Origin: Vicia villosa
Lineage: Eukaryota > Streptophyta > Magnoliopsida > Fabales > Fabaceae
DNA: 64,000 nt
Assembly: GCF_029867415.1 (NCBI RefSeq)
Contig: NC_081185.1
Span: forward strand, 27,949,293-28,013,292
Direction of reading: 5' to 3'
Part shown: in pieces, positions 33,145-43,514 of the stretch
How positions within the stretch are numbered: the stretch's first letter is position 1
Layout: each line of letters opens with the position of its first letter
Made by a program: the position numbers and the translations under genes
The notes under the pieces: model-generated
Seen by the model: the letters and a program-made list of their open reading frames with translations, nothing else
Database searches by the model: none
What the model was told of the DNA's origin: nothing

Positions 33145-36100
33145 ATGGCTTCTGGAATGCAGAGCAGTGGAATGTTGTCCAGAGAACAACTTTTTCATCT
33201 TTTCGAGCGTTTTATTATCCTTACTGCCCAGCCTGGTATCCTAATTTTGTTTTGGTTTATGTGTTTTGAATGTTATTTTTTCAACCCTATTTTGATTTTA
33301 TTGCAATATGGTTGTGTTGTGTGTTTTGTTTTCTGAAGATGTAAAGAAAAGGATTGTAGATGCTGTTCTGGATAAGCAGGTGATAGATTATCTTGGCATT
33401 TGTTTAAGGGGTTTATCTTTGCTCTTCGTTTTCATGTTTTTGCTGTTGGTGTCTCAAATGGGTTTAAATTTAATTGGGCATTTCATCTTCAATGTCAAAA
33501 GATAATGCACTTTCAAAGTTTCTTAAAATGTTGAAGCTGTTTTCAAAAGTTGCAAAAGAATGTGCTGAAGGAAGTATTGAATGAGAATTATGTTTATGTT
33601 TATTTGTTCCAGTGAAAATGAAAACTTGAAGCAAGCATAGGAATTGGCTAGAATCTTCTTTGTGGGGTTGGATTTTAGATTATGAATGAACAATCTCTGA
33701 ATGCTTATTTTGACATGTCTATTTGAATGCTTTAATATCAAATAAACACTCCAAGTCAGTTTCACATTATACTTTAGTTTTTTTTTATGTTATGAAAGTT
33801 GATTTGTAAAATGTTATGCTGCCATTTTTATGGAATTCATAACCTATGAGCAGGAGGCTGTTGCTGTGACCACTAGTATACAGGAAGAAATATTTTTGGA
33901 GATGGGTGTTGGTATGTTTTTTTGTATTGAAATATATTTGTTATTTAAGTTGTATTTTGAATTTCGAGTCTTGACGTCTTTTTTTCATGTCATTAATCTG
34001 CGTAGTCATGGCATTATGTGCTTAAATTCAACTCAGCTGCCTGCTGTGCTTGTGTCACAGTTCATCTATACAAGTGTTTATGTGTATATCAGTATATCTA
34101 TATAGAGATGTTGTATATATGTGTGCATTTCAGATTCTTTACGGGATATTTGCCTTTTAGCTGTTGAAGAGAGAGACGGAATGATAGCATTCTAAACTCT
34201 TGGTAGTCGATGTGATAACCGGCTTCGTGCTGGTCCTAAAGATGTAGTTTTAGAATTTTGAGTCCACAAACTGAGTTAATAGCAACCAGACTATTCAAGT
34301 TTCACAAACCTCCCTTTTTTGTCTTAGCCTGCATTATTGAAAGTCCAAACCCCGAATGAGGTTCTCTCAACGGAACCTTTTGTTTTCCCTGTATTTCTTT
34401 GCTTAAAAAATTTCTTCTAAGCATAGCCTAAGTTTGAATTTGTTGTATTGGGGTACCCTAATTTGTGTACAAGCTCAAATTTGTTTATATGAATCTTTAT
34501 TGTAACTCCAGCATTGGTTTGTGTTCTTACATGAAATTTAGCATCTGAGATTTTTGGTTCTGTGCAAATCACCTGCTACAACATTTGAAGGAAAAGGTTG
34601 ATTTCACTTTCAGTTATTTACAGCTTTGATCTGAACCTGTGATTTTGGTAGTTTTAGTAGAGTTGAATGGGGCATTAATCAAAAGCTATTGTTGAGAGGT
34701 GAGTTGAGCTGGCTTGAGTTTAGAAATTTAAATAACTTAATTTTGAATAAGTATAACATTTAAAGATTATTATGAGGAAAAACAAGAAAAGTGCAGTCAC
34801 TACTTATGCTATTTATGGTTTTTTGATTTTTCTGTCATTTTATTTCATATTTATGACCAAACACCATAAGCTTGGACGATTGGTAAAAGATGAGTTAAAA
34901 TTCTTTTATCCTGTTATCAGGATGCCTGTAAAGGTGATAGGGACAGCAAAGTTTGATAAGTTCCATGTTGCAGCGACTGCAACAGATCTAGTTTACTGCC
35001 AATTGCAATACCAGATTATGTACTTCTGGTATTAGGGATAGAAATGGTTTCTAGATAATAAAAGAGATTGGTTTCTATTACTGGAAAGGTAGGTGTAATT
35101 CCACAATCTCAAGTCCAATACCTGTTTACTGTTGTTAACTTATTTCCACTATGCATGTAACAAACACCTTACTTTCACTAACTGATAGAACACCAAGGTC
35201 CAACATGAACCAATCACTAGGCCCAGTTCACAAGCACAGTTTCTAGAAGTTTGTAGAAAGAGAAGGAATAAGAGTTAGTTAGCAACTTCCCTGGTTTTAG
35301 GGGACTTTCTGTTATAAAAGGGAGGGAAGGGGAAATATTGTTAGAAAGTTTGTTAGGAAAGTTATATTCTGGTTTAAGAGCTTAGCTCTGGTTTAAGAGT
35401 TCATAGAACTCTTGTTTACACATTCTATTTTCTGTTTCCCACCACTGTAAGAGCTTGAGGCTCACCATCTTCACTTTCAGTCAATAAAGTTTAGTTTGTC
35501 ACCTTAAAATTCTGAGTTCTATCATTGATCCGACCAGCTGGATTGTCAAGGGAGAGCCAGCATTTGTGACATTCAAGATGAAAGAAAGAATTTGACGTGT
35601 TGGAAGCAAGAACGGGAAGATTGGAGGAACTCACCAAATCGTTTATTGCAGAGTTTCATCAATTGTTACAGCCAGAGGTGGCAAGCCTTTGAGGGGGTGT
35701 GTCGAGGATTCTGGTGATGATGGTCACTCGTCTTCCAGCAATATGTTATTGGGAGGAGGGAAGATCAGCACTCAAGTTCTTGGGAGAGAAGAAAGCGAGC
35801 GATTGCGAGTTTGAAGGTCTACTGGAAGAGACCTTTTCTCAGCATGTGAAACAGACTAAGAAGGAACAACCACAATCGTTGGCTGCAATTCTTCATTCGA
35901 GTAATCCCAAGAATTTACAGTTCCTTCACAGCCTTGATGGGTTTCCAGTCTGATCAAAATTTCTTCCACTCCTTAGTTCTCATTCCATGTCACAGCCCAT
36001 TGTTGCTATAAAAAACCAGGAAACTGGAGTTCATATAACAAGGAAGCAAAGCATAGAAGAGTGGAATTATATTTTTGGGCCAGAAAACTTAAGGTGTTTT

Positions 36101-37101
36101 CTTATCTGTGGGGGGAAGGTTGACATTGATATATGCAGTTATGCACTGTTTTAATTTTCCTCTCTTTATTTTAGTTTAGGGTAGCTGCGGGGTAACTTGG
36201 GGCATTTTGATACTCTGATTGATGATATGTGCAGATCTGCGTTTTCCTTGCCAATCTTGATAGATATTTATTCTGGTGACCAATGCAATAAGTCAATTTT
36301 TTCAATACTTATAATTTTCTTGAGGTTATCTTCTGTTTGATACATCTATTATATGTACATTTTGCCATTATTTATTTTTTTATTCATACAACAGACCCAC
36401 GATTTGGTATTTCATGCCTGGGAAAAATCAGTACTGAATATGAGAATGACCAAGATTTGATGATTGAATTTTATAAATTCCTTGCCAAGTAAGTCACCTC
36501 TATCATTATGTGTAGCATTAACTCATTTCTATTTGTCAACATTTTCTCTTCAATTCTTTACTGCAAAAATGGCCTTTTAACTATGAATTGTGAATTGTTA
36601 GAGAAGAGATGGCCTGCGATGAAGCAGAGCTTGGAGAAGAAGAATTTGCAGAAAAAAAGAGCTATCAACAAAACTTACAGCAACAGGTAATATTTTCAAC
36701 TTATGTTGAACTTTGTCGGTACTTGTACGTGTACACTGCTTATATTGAGAGAGTGAATCTTCACAGCAACTAGAGATGCTGCAGCACATGCGCAAGTTTA
36801 ACTTGGATGATCAATCTGCAATCCTTGAGAAGGTGAATACTAGTTTTTTTTATAGCTTATATGACATGTTCGTAAGCGGTTTTCAACTTGGGACATAAAA
36901 TTTTGAATTTATTTTTATGTTTTGCTATAAAAGCAGCTTATTACATAAGCTTTCCATGAAAACAAATTAATTATATTGATTTTCCAGTTACACCAGCAGA
37001 TGGAGAATGGCAATTATGAAAGCGAGACATCCATTTTGTCAGCTAAGCAGGTGGAAGAGATAATTCAAAGGAAGGTGACCCCTCTGTTTATGCCAAGTTA
37101 G
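33145..37101 (+). CDS. Conserved-looking 182-aa plant protein, seven exons
   Basis: Assembled from splice sites because no exon is long. Exons: 33145-33235, 33339-33379, 33854-33911, 36395-36488, 36602-36686, 36767-36832, 36988-37101. All introns have GT-AG ends, phases agree, and the coding total is 549 nt. The product starts MASGMQSSGMLSREQLFHLF and contains EAVAVTTSIQEEIFLEMGVD, DPRFGISCLGKISTEYEND, QDLMIEFYKFLAKEEMACDE and RKFNLDDQSAILEKLHQQME, ending KVTPLFMPS. It is hydrophilic, helical and acidic, with a Gln-rich stretch (NLQQQQLEMLQ) suggesting a coiled coil, and has no signal peptide or membrane segment. I believe close relatives occur across land plants as an uncharacterised protein; I do not know a function. 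Intron 3 (2.48 kb) is swollen by an LTR element fragment. The first exon may be preceded by a 5' UTR exon. Confidence 0.85.
35183..35960 (+). mobile_element. Short LTR-retrotransposon fragment in an intron
   Basis: An LTR-like block of 342 bp (35183-35524) has inverted ends tgatagaac and gttctatca, a TATA-like ttataaaaggg and a polyadenylation-type caataaag near its 3' end. It is followed by about 430 bp with gag-like frames (KSFIAEFHQLLQPEVA) but no pol and no second LTR. It lies in intron 3 of the 182-aa protein gene, same orientation, so its poly(A) signal could affect host transcripts. Confidence 0.5.
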
Positions 37102-37844
37102 ACACAGAATCTGCACTTATCATGGAGCCAGAACCTGTCAACTATTTTGTATCGGCCTATTCCATAATCCGTGATATGTACATTTACTCTGTTTATTTGC
37201 CAAAATATGATGTGTTGTATTGTTTACTTCGCATCATTTAACACTTGCTGTTCTTGCATCCCTGAATTTTTTTGTGCATTTTCTTCTTGAACGGGGAGCT
37301 AAAAATACCCGAGCGATGCACCGTATGGATGCCACATATATGTTTCATAAACTAAGCATATATGATTCATAAACTATTGGAACAAAATCAATCTATTTAT
37401 AACAGTAGGTGAACACACTAATTAAAAGACACATCATTCATATGTTTTAAGAAACACATGGGGTGTGAGTGATGGTTCAACCGATCAACCACAACTCAAC
37501 TTCATTATAAATGTGATGGAATCATCTATCTTACTAATTTTATCATTAAAAAAATTCAGCAAGGTGGAGAGATAGAACCAAAAGGATGCTACTCGTTATA
37601 TGACGTTAAATCTCCGATATTATTTGTTACTTGTTCCTGTGGTCATAGCCTTACTTAACTTATAAATAATGTATGTATAATCCTAACTAATGAAATTGAT
37701 CAATTACTCAACAATTGATATCTAGAGTCTTACCCGTTTTTTTTGGTAACATACGCAGTTTTGTTAGTTTGATTGGTTGCAAATTGTTAGAGTTGATTAT
37801 AATACTTTTATAACTCATAACTCACCAATAGGCACATATTCAAA

Positions 37845-38000
37845 ATTTTCACCACCATCAATTCCAAAGTATAATTGCTTTTATGATCATTAGGCATAGT
37901 TAATAGAGAATCTGTTGTGTTCAAGTTTTCACCACCATCAATTCCAAAGTATAATTGGTTTTATGATCATTAGGCATAGTTAATGGAGAATCTATTGTGT
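37845..38000. repeat. Tandem duplication, about 75-bp unit
   Basis: Two adjacent copies beginning tcaccaccatcaattccaaa and continuing through atgatcattaggcatagttaat, differing at a few positions. Confidence 0.85.
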
Positions 38001-38876
38001 TCAAAGGAGTATTGAAGTTTGATTGAATATGTCACAGTAGCACTTAAGAATGCCACAGACGAGCAAATGAAACTTGACGCTGAAAGGAATATCAAAGACT
38101 TGAAGTTCATAAAGAGATAACAATTGAAGGAAACCGTGACATCATTGCACTTGATTACAATGATGGGGAAATAAAAAATTGATGCTTATGAGCTACCTCT
38201 CAGAGAAATAAAAGAACATACTTGCCTCAAGCACTATGTGTCTTTGTCACAAGTCAAGAAGTAGTCTAAGGTATAGGCCATTATACAATCTAGCCATCTT
38301 TTAACACAAGGGTTGATCCAAATACATATGAAGAACCTGCTAATATTTTCGTTTGAAATGAAGTAACGGATCAAGAGATAAAATCCATTGAAAATAACAA
38401 CACACAGGAGTTAAATTTTTTGCCAGCATAACGCAAGAAGATTGGTGTAAAGTGGATATACAAAACCTAGTACACTGAAAACTGGAGAAATTTAAAAGCA
38501 CAAAGCATGACTAGTCCACTCTCAACAAAATGGAATAATCTATAATGAATTTGCTCCTCCAATTGCTAGGTGGGACACCACCAATCAAAGCTATCCTGGC
38601 CCTGACAACTTGCAATTATTGGAGTGTATATCGACTTGATGTGAATTATACCTTCATTCATCTAGAATTTGGTGAAGATGTCTATGTAGATCAACCACTT
38701 GGATATCTAAAACAAGAGGAAAAAAAGCGGACAAGTTGAAAAAGAAATTGTATGCATTCAAACAAGTACCAAGAGTTTTGTATATTAAAATTGAGTCATA
38801 CTTTTGTCAGGAACTATTTAAGAAATATCCTCATAAACACACTTTGTTTGTGAAACAAAAAGATGAAGGTAAAATT

Positions 38877-38933
38877 CTTAGATTCATCCTTTCTTGTATA
38901 GTAAATTACTATACAAGAAAGGATGAATCTAAG
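38877..38933. repeat. Near-perfect 57-bp palindrome
   Basis: 28-bp arms starting cttagattcatcctttcttg, with a single central base, fold back exactly onto one another. It lies in the copia RT relic and replaces the expected coding sequence. The right arm is followed by another partial copy (aagaaaggatgtatagtaatg). Confidence 0.9.
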
Positions 38934-39155
38934 AAAGGATGTATAGTAATGTTCAATTAGGGAAAAATTAATTGGTTAGGATTAAAGTTGGTTAGTTACT
39001 TGTTTGTGAAGTAACTACTTACTTGTGTTGCAAGCTAGCCTTAAACTGTCAAGCTTCAATCCTTGTAACGAAAATTTATAAATACTACATGTATGAATCA
39101 TCTTAACTAATGAAATTGAAAATCACTCAACAAAGAAGAAAATACTAAAACCATT

Positions 39156-40052
39156 TTAGCAAAATCCATGTGCAGTATCAGTAACATTATTAGCAGGTGG
39201 AATAACAAAGTGCCAAAGTTTCTTAACACCACCAACTCTATATTTCATGCACAAAAACTCCTTAGCATACAACTTCTCAACAGCCCTATCCACGTCATGA
39301 AGAAACACGTGCGTCACACCCGCTTTTTTCCTCCCACGCGCCATCACCGCCGCAGAATATATCACCGCCATCCTCCCTGGAGCCGCCGGGATATATCCCC
39401 TCGGCGCATCAATCATGATCACATCCCAATCCCGATCATACACCTCATTTGGAAACTCGCCTAGCGCGAGTCTACATCGACGATCATCCTTGAGAGGGTG
39501 GTCGTCTCCGCCGACCGCCCCACAGTTCTTCTTGTAGGATGATAATAGCGTGGTGGCTTCTAAGAGGCGCGTGTTGTAACGCACTGTGTAGGCGCGTAGA
39601 ATAGGAAAGCGTCTGAGGGAAGAGATTGTCCACTTAGGATCTTCTTCGAGGAATAGCGTGATGCCGCGTGGATTAAACGCATCCCACATGAGCGCGTCGT
39701 GACCTATTCCGAATACGAGGAAGTTGCATGGTCCTAAGGATTGTAGTACGTCGAATGGTCTTCTGATCTCGTTTTTGGTCTGTTGAGGAACGTCACGCGC
39801 CGTGGCGTAGTGGAAGATTGTGACTAAGGGGATGGAGGATGTTGCGAATTCTTCGGCGATGATGGTTTGTGCGGGCGTGAGGGGGCCAACGGTGGAGCAT
39901 ATGTGTCGGGGATCTGTTTGTCGGGAATAGAAGACGAAGAGGATGAAGGCTGCGGCTATGATTGCTATGACGAAGAGAAAATATGAGTTGTTGGGGTTTG
40001 GTGTGTTTGGATGTTTCTTTTTGTTGGATTGTTTTGAGATCAAAGATTGCAT
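39156..40052 (-). CDS. DUF579 polysaccharide O-methyltransferase, AGM1-like
   Basis: A single-exon 298-aa frame. DUF579 proteins are Golgi enzymes that methylate glucuronic acid on cell-wall glycans (GXM on xylan, AGM on arabinogalactan) or are needed for xylan synthesis (IRX15). A short basic cytosolic tail is followed by one membrane anchor at about residues 24-42 (YFLFVIAIIAAAFILFVFY), giving a type II Golgi protein. The catalytic domain shows CNFLVFGIGHDALMW (109-123; SAM-binding loop), LFLEED (133-138), DVIMIDAPRGY (210-220) and APGRMAVIYSAAVMAR. The C-terminus KLWHFVIPPANNVTDTAHGFC resembles the Arabidopsis At1g27930 (AGM) branch, and IDAPRGY rather than VDGPRGD argues against IRX15. 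The assignment to AGM over GXM rests on memory of the family and is tentative. The frame is intact, and its start is the first ATG after a leader. Confidence 0.9.
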   Translation of the reverse strand: MQSLISKQSNKKKHPNTPNPNNSYFLFVIAIIAAAFILFVFYSRQTDPRHICSTVGPLTPAQTIIAEEFATSSIPLVTIFHYATARDVPQQTKNEIRRPFDVLQSLGPCNFLVFGIGHDALMWDAFNPRGITLFLEEDPKWTISSLRRFPILRAYTVRYNTRLLEATTLLSSYKKNCGAVGGDDHPLKDDRRCRLALGEFPNEVYDRDWDVIMIDAPRGYIPAAPGRMAVIYSAAVMARGRKKAGVTHVFLHDVDRAVEKLYAKEFLCMKYRVGGVKKLWHFVIPPANNVTDTAHGFC

Positions 40053-41080
40053 GGTGATGTGTGTGTTGTGTTGTGTTAATGATGTTTGTCAATTTGAGTG
40101 TGATGAGGTTTGAATGAGTGACTTGTGTGATGATGGAGAAAAGATGCATGGGTGAAAAATGATTTAGTTAGAGTTTGAAGTGGCACTTGTTTTGTGATGG
40201 TGGTGCTGACTTTTCTAAAATTAGTTTCATTTAGACATTGTCACCTTAATTTGTGTGGTAAATTTTTTAAAATAACTTATATTTTGAATAATTAATAATT
40301 TTCATACTGCTAGAATCATCTTTATGTAAGATGAAGTACAACAACAAACATCACAAATTTGCCTCTTATTCTAAACACGGAAATTTTGAATTTGACTCCG
40401 ATGGTGATATTGATGATAATTTTAAAAAATAAATAAATTAAACATAATTATAAGTGTCAGTGCAAATGTTTGATACTGACACGACACATACACTCCTTTT
40501 TTCTAAAGTGTCGGTGTTACATAGTTCTTAATAAATTTGTCACCGTTAAACTATAGTTCTTAATATGGTATGTAGTTGTTTTGTCATGGTTGAATTGTTA
40601 CTAACTTATATAGAGCTTTAAAAAATTTAAAATGGTCTTGCTGTCTCAGACTTTATTAACCTACTACTCTCATTCGATTTAGCAACAATTTTTTAATATT
40701 GCTTTGTTATAAATTTATTATCATCCTTTTTTTAAATTCAGAATACTTTTGGTGTGAGATCATTCTATCTTAGTTTCCCTTATTTTTAAAGATGCTTTAT
40801 CGATCCACTGTTGTTGGTTTTGCAGAGGTTCTCGCTAAGCCAAAAATTTCTCACTAGGTGAGTTTATGGAAGTAAAATTCGCTTAGCGCATATCACAATT
40901 TGTTAGCGAGTTTCCTATAACTGCCATAATTATCCGTTGTACTTGCTCATATTCAACACACATACATCCAACATAAATGATGTTCTAACAGATACTCATA
41001 TGTTTGAGAATTTAGACATGCTCATGTATTTAGTACAAAAATGCCCAACATGTCCAAATTCCTCATGTTCATGGCATTGT
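40053..41080. other. Intergenic region, no gene
   Basis: It contains the presumed promoter and leader of the minus-strand DUF579 gene next to 40052. The rest is AT-rich, with tgtcagtgcaaat/tgacacgacac-type short repeats at 40455-40520 and no coding signal. Confidence 0.5.
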
Positions 41081-41169
41081 TACTAAAATACATAAAACAC
41101 ACATAAATTGTTTAACAAAGAGTAAAATGAAATTAAGAAAATAGTCAAAGAAAGAAAATAAAAGTTCAT

Positions 41170-42790
41170 AGTGATAGAGACGAGATGTGGCAGTAGCTCA
41201 ATCATCATCATCTTCTTATTCACCTTCTTCCCATTCTTCCTCTTCTTCTCCACTTTCCTCCTCATCCTCATATTTTGTTTCTTTAGCTTCAACTTTTCCT
41301 CCTCCACTTCCACTTGCCTCACCCCTATTTTTTTATATAATGATTTGTCCACATGCCATTGAAGATCATTGATGAAATCTTCTTAAGCATGTAGATGATC
41401 ATAAGGAGAATGTGGTTCTTGATTCCGTAGCTCTAGTCTACTCACAGAATCATGTAGGAAAAACAAACCTCAAAGGTAGGGGTGGCAAAACGGGCCGCCC
41501 GCCCCGCCCCGCCCCGCCGCCCGCCCCGCCTTATGCCCGCCAAAAAACGAGCGGGGCGGGCATGTCCGCCAAGTAAAATGGGCATCAAAGTCATGCCCGC
41601 CCCGCCAAGATGGCGGGTTGGCGGGCGGCGGGCTTACCCGCCTATTTTTATTTATATTTTTTGTAATAAATTAATATGCTTTTTTTACCTTTTAATTAAA
41701 CTTTTCACTTATTTTTTAAAACAATTTTTTATAAAAGTAACTTTTTAACAAATTTACTCTAAAAAATAATACATATATTTATAAATAAATGTATAAAATA
41801 AACCATCAAGAATTGCAATTACTAGAATTAACTTAAAAAAGAGTGAGTTTCGAAGGAGGAGCGGGTTTTGGCGAGCAGCGGGCTTTGGCGGGGCGGGTAT
41901 GGCGGGCGGCGGGTTTTGGCGGGGCGAGCTTTGTCGAGCGGCGAGCCTAAAATCCCAACCCAACCCGCCAATTTTTGGCGGGTGCGCGGGCGGCCCGGCG
42001 GGCCCAGGCCCGTTTTGCCACCCCTACTCAAAGGCATGCGTCACTAATACCCAATTATGAGTGAAGTAGGTGTGCATGTTGTAATTAAGAGCATTGAAAC
42101 TACGTTGTTGGGGTGCTGCAGGTGGAATGCTTAGACAATTTCGTGCTCTATTGTTTCTTGCCGTACAACAGCGGTAAACAAAATCTCCATCCATCTTTGA
42201 ATCGATGCAACAATTGTAGTAATATGAGAGATCAACTTCATATGTTCTACAAAGTCCAGTGATCAATCCCAGAAATGCTAGAGGAGGTTAAAAAATTGAA
42301 TGTACAATCACCAAAATCTTGTCAGATATGATTATGGATATGTCTATTTCTTGTTTGGTCAAGATATACCTGATAAGTTGAGTAGACAATTTGCTGAAGA
42401 GGTATTAATTTAAATAATTTTGGGTGTGATATTATGTGTGGTAAAGGTTAGCCACATTTGAGCTTCAGTGGTGAGGTTGGATTACTTGAATTGGATAGGT
42501 CTGCCAGCTCTGCCTAGCTCATAGGCCTCATTTCTAATGCAAATATCAGTCGCGATTATATCATAATCCCAATCATTTCTTGCGACTTTCTTAGAGAAAG
42601 AGTATATCTCATCGGGAGTTTCCACAAAAGTATCTTCCAAGTATACATGGATGACTTCTCTATTATATGGAATTTGTCGACCTCTTGCCTAAAACGTTCT
42701 TGATAGCATGAAGTCATCCTCCCAGGATTTAGAATTTTCATAGAACTCTCTTATTATATCCACATTGATTTCTTCTTCTGGAGGATTCGC
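41170..42790 (-). pseudogene. Relic of a 'putative plant transposon protein' gene
   Basis: The minus strand of 42540-42780 reads FYENSKSWEDDFMLSRTF, REVIHVYLEDTFVETPDE and KKVARNDWDYDIIATDICI, then GRAGRPIQFK-stop-SNLTTEAQMWLTF. This matches the plant transposon-protein domain (Pfam PF20167-like, from memory) found in gag-like genes. Further down, 42024-42266 and, past a hAT MITE, 41400-41460 continue the frame (SVSRLELRNQEPHSPYDHLH), ending in an acidic tail at 41190-41340. Many stops and frameshifts are present, so it is dead. It is split by the MITE at 41477-42026. Confidence 0.6.
41477..42026. mobile_element. hAT-type MITE, GC-rich ends
   Basis: A 550-bp element with termini taggggtggcaaaacgggcc and ggcccgttttgccacccct(a), flanked by an exact 8-bp duplication, ctcaaagg (41469-41476 and 42027-42034). 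Both subterminal regions are packed with gcccgcc/ggcgggc motifs, while the centre (41640-41830) is AT-rich. The frames read across it are artefacts of the GC-rich ends. Non-autonomous. Confidence 0.93.
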
Positions 42791-43514
42791 CTACATATTC
42801 TACCATCTGTTAGTTGTTCTTGGGATAAATATTTTTTGTAACGATAGTTGTTGTATTAATTCAGAATAGTTTTTGAAGACTAAAACATAACGTTTATTAA
42901 ATAAGAAACCAAATTAAAACTTTAAATTATATTACGCGACTGCGGGACATAAACTTTTTTTTTAATTATATAATTTTGCCATTAAAAAAGTAGTCATGCT
43001 TAGTGCATCATAGTTGATATTGATGATTAAAGCCAAAAGAAAGAAATTGAACTAACAAAATATGCAACTTTTCAATCCAAAAGTCAAATGAATTGTTGAT
43101 GTAGGATTTATAATACATTTCCTTTTCATTTGAAATCCTCTCCATCATATTTTCATTTGATCCCACCCCTAACATTGACCCTTAAAAGGAACTAAGATAA
43201 AGAGGAAAAAAACTACCCATGATGGCTTGGGATGTCTTCCCTGCAATTAGATTCCCAGCATTTGAAAAAATCACGCATTCACGCGAGTGTTAATAACTGG
43301 TTGAGCAAGATCTGACAGTTCGATAAATACAGCATACGAGAGCACAAAAAGATTTATACTATATCTTCCAGCATGATTCTATTTTCCAATCCTCAAGTTT
43401 ATCAGCTTCTTCAGCCTTGGGAAAGAAGACACGCAGAGATTTTGTAATGGGACAGCATCCGAAGATCGATCAATCAATCGGCAATCAAAAAAGTAATTTG
43501 GTTAAAGTGGAAGC
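42791..43514. other. Intergenic region, no gene
   Basis: AT-rich. It includes the 3' flank of the zinc-finger gene (cut at its stop codon, 43515). No repeat or coding feature was recognised. Confidence 0.5.

Larger units (their letters stand above)
37660..39131 (+). mobile_element. Decayed Ty1/copia element
   Basis: An LTR 3' end (tataaataatg...ctaactaatgaaattgatc...actcaaca, to about 37713) is followed by a degenerate primer site (ttgatatctagagtc). A matching LTR end occurs at 39080-39131. Between them are RT remnants: about 38440-38480 (GVKWIYKT), 38545-38739 (FGEDVYVDQPLGYLKQE) and 38736-38900 (LYAFKQVPRVLY, the family's LYGLKQAPRAWY). Frames are broken throughout and gag and integrase are absent. 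A 76-bp direct duplication lies at about 37845-38000. Confidence 0.75.

Noticed and set aside
39168..39464. 98-codon plus-strand frame within the DUF579 gene
   Set aside because: Antisense shadow; the minus-strand frame encodes a complete recognisable enzyme.
41482..42037. Pro/Arg-rich frames over the GC-rich blocks
   Set aside because: Produced by the GC-rich ends of a hAT MITE with exact target duplication.
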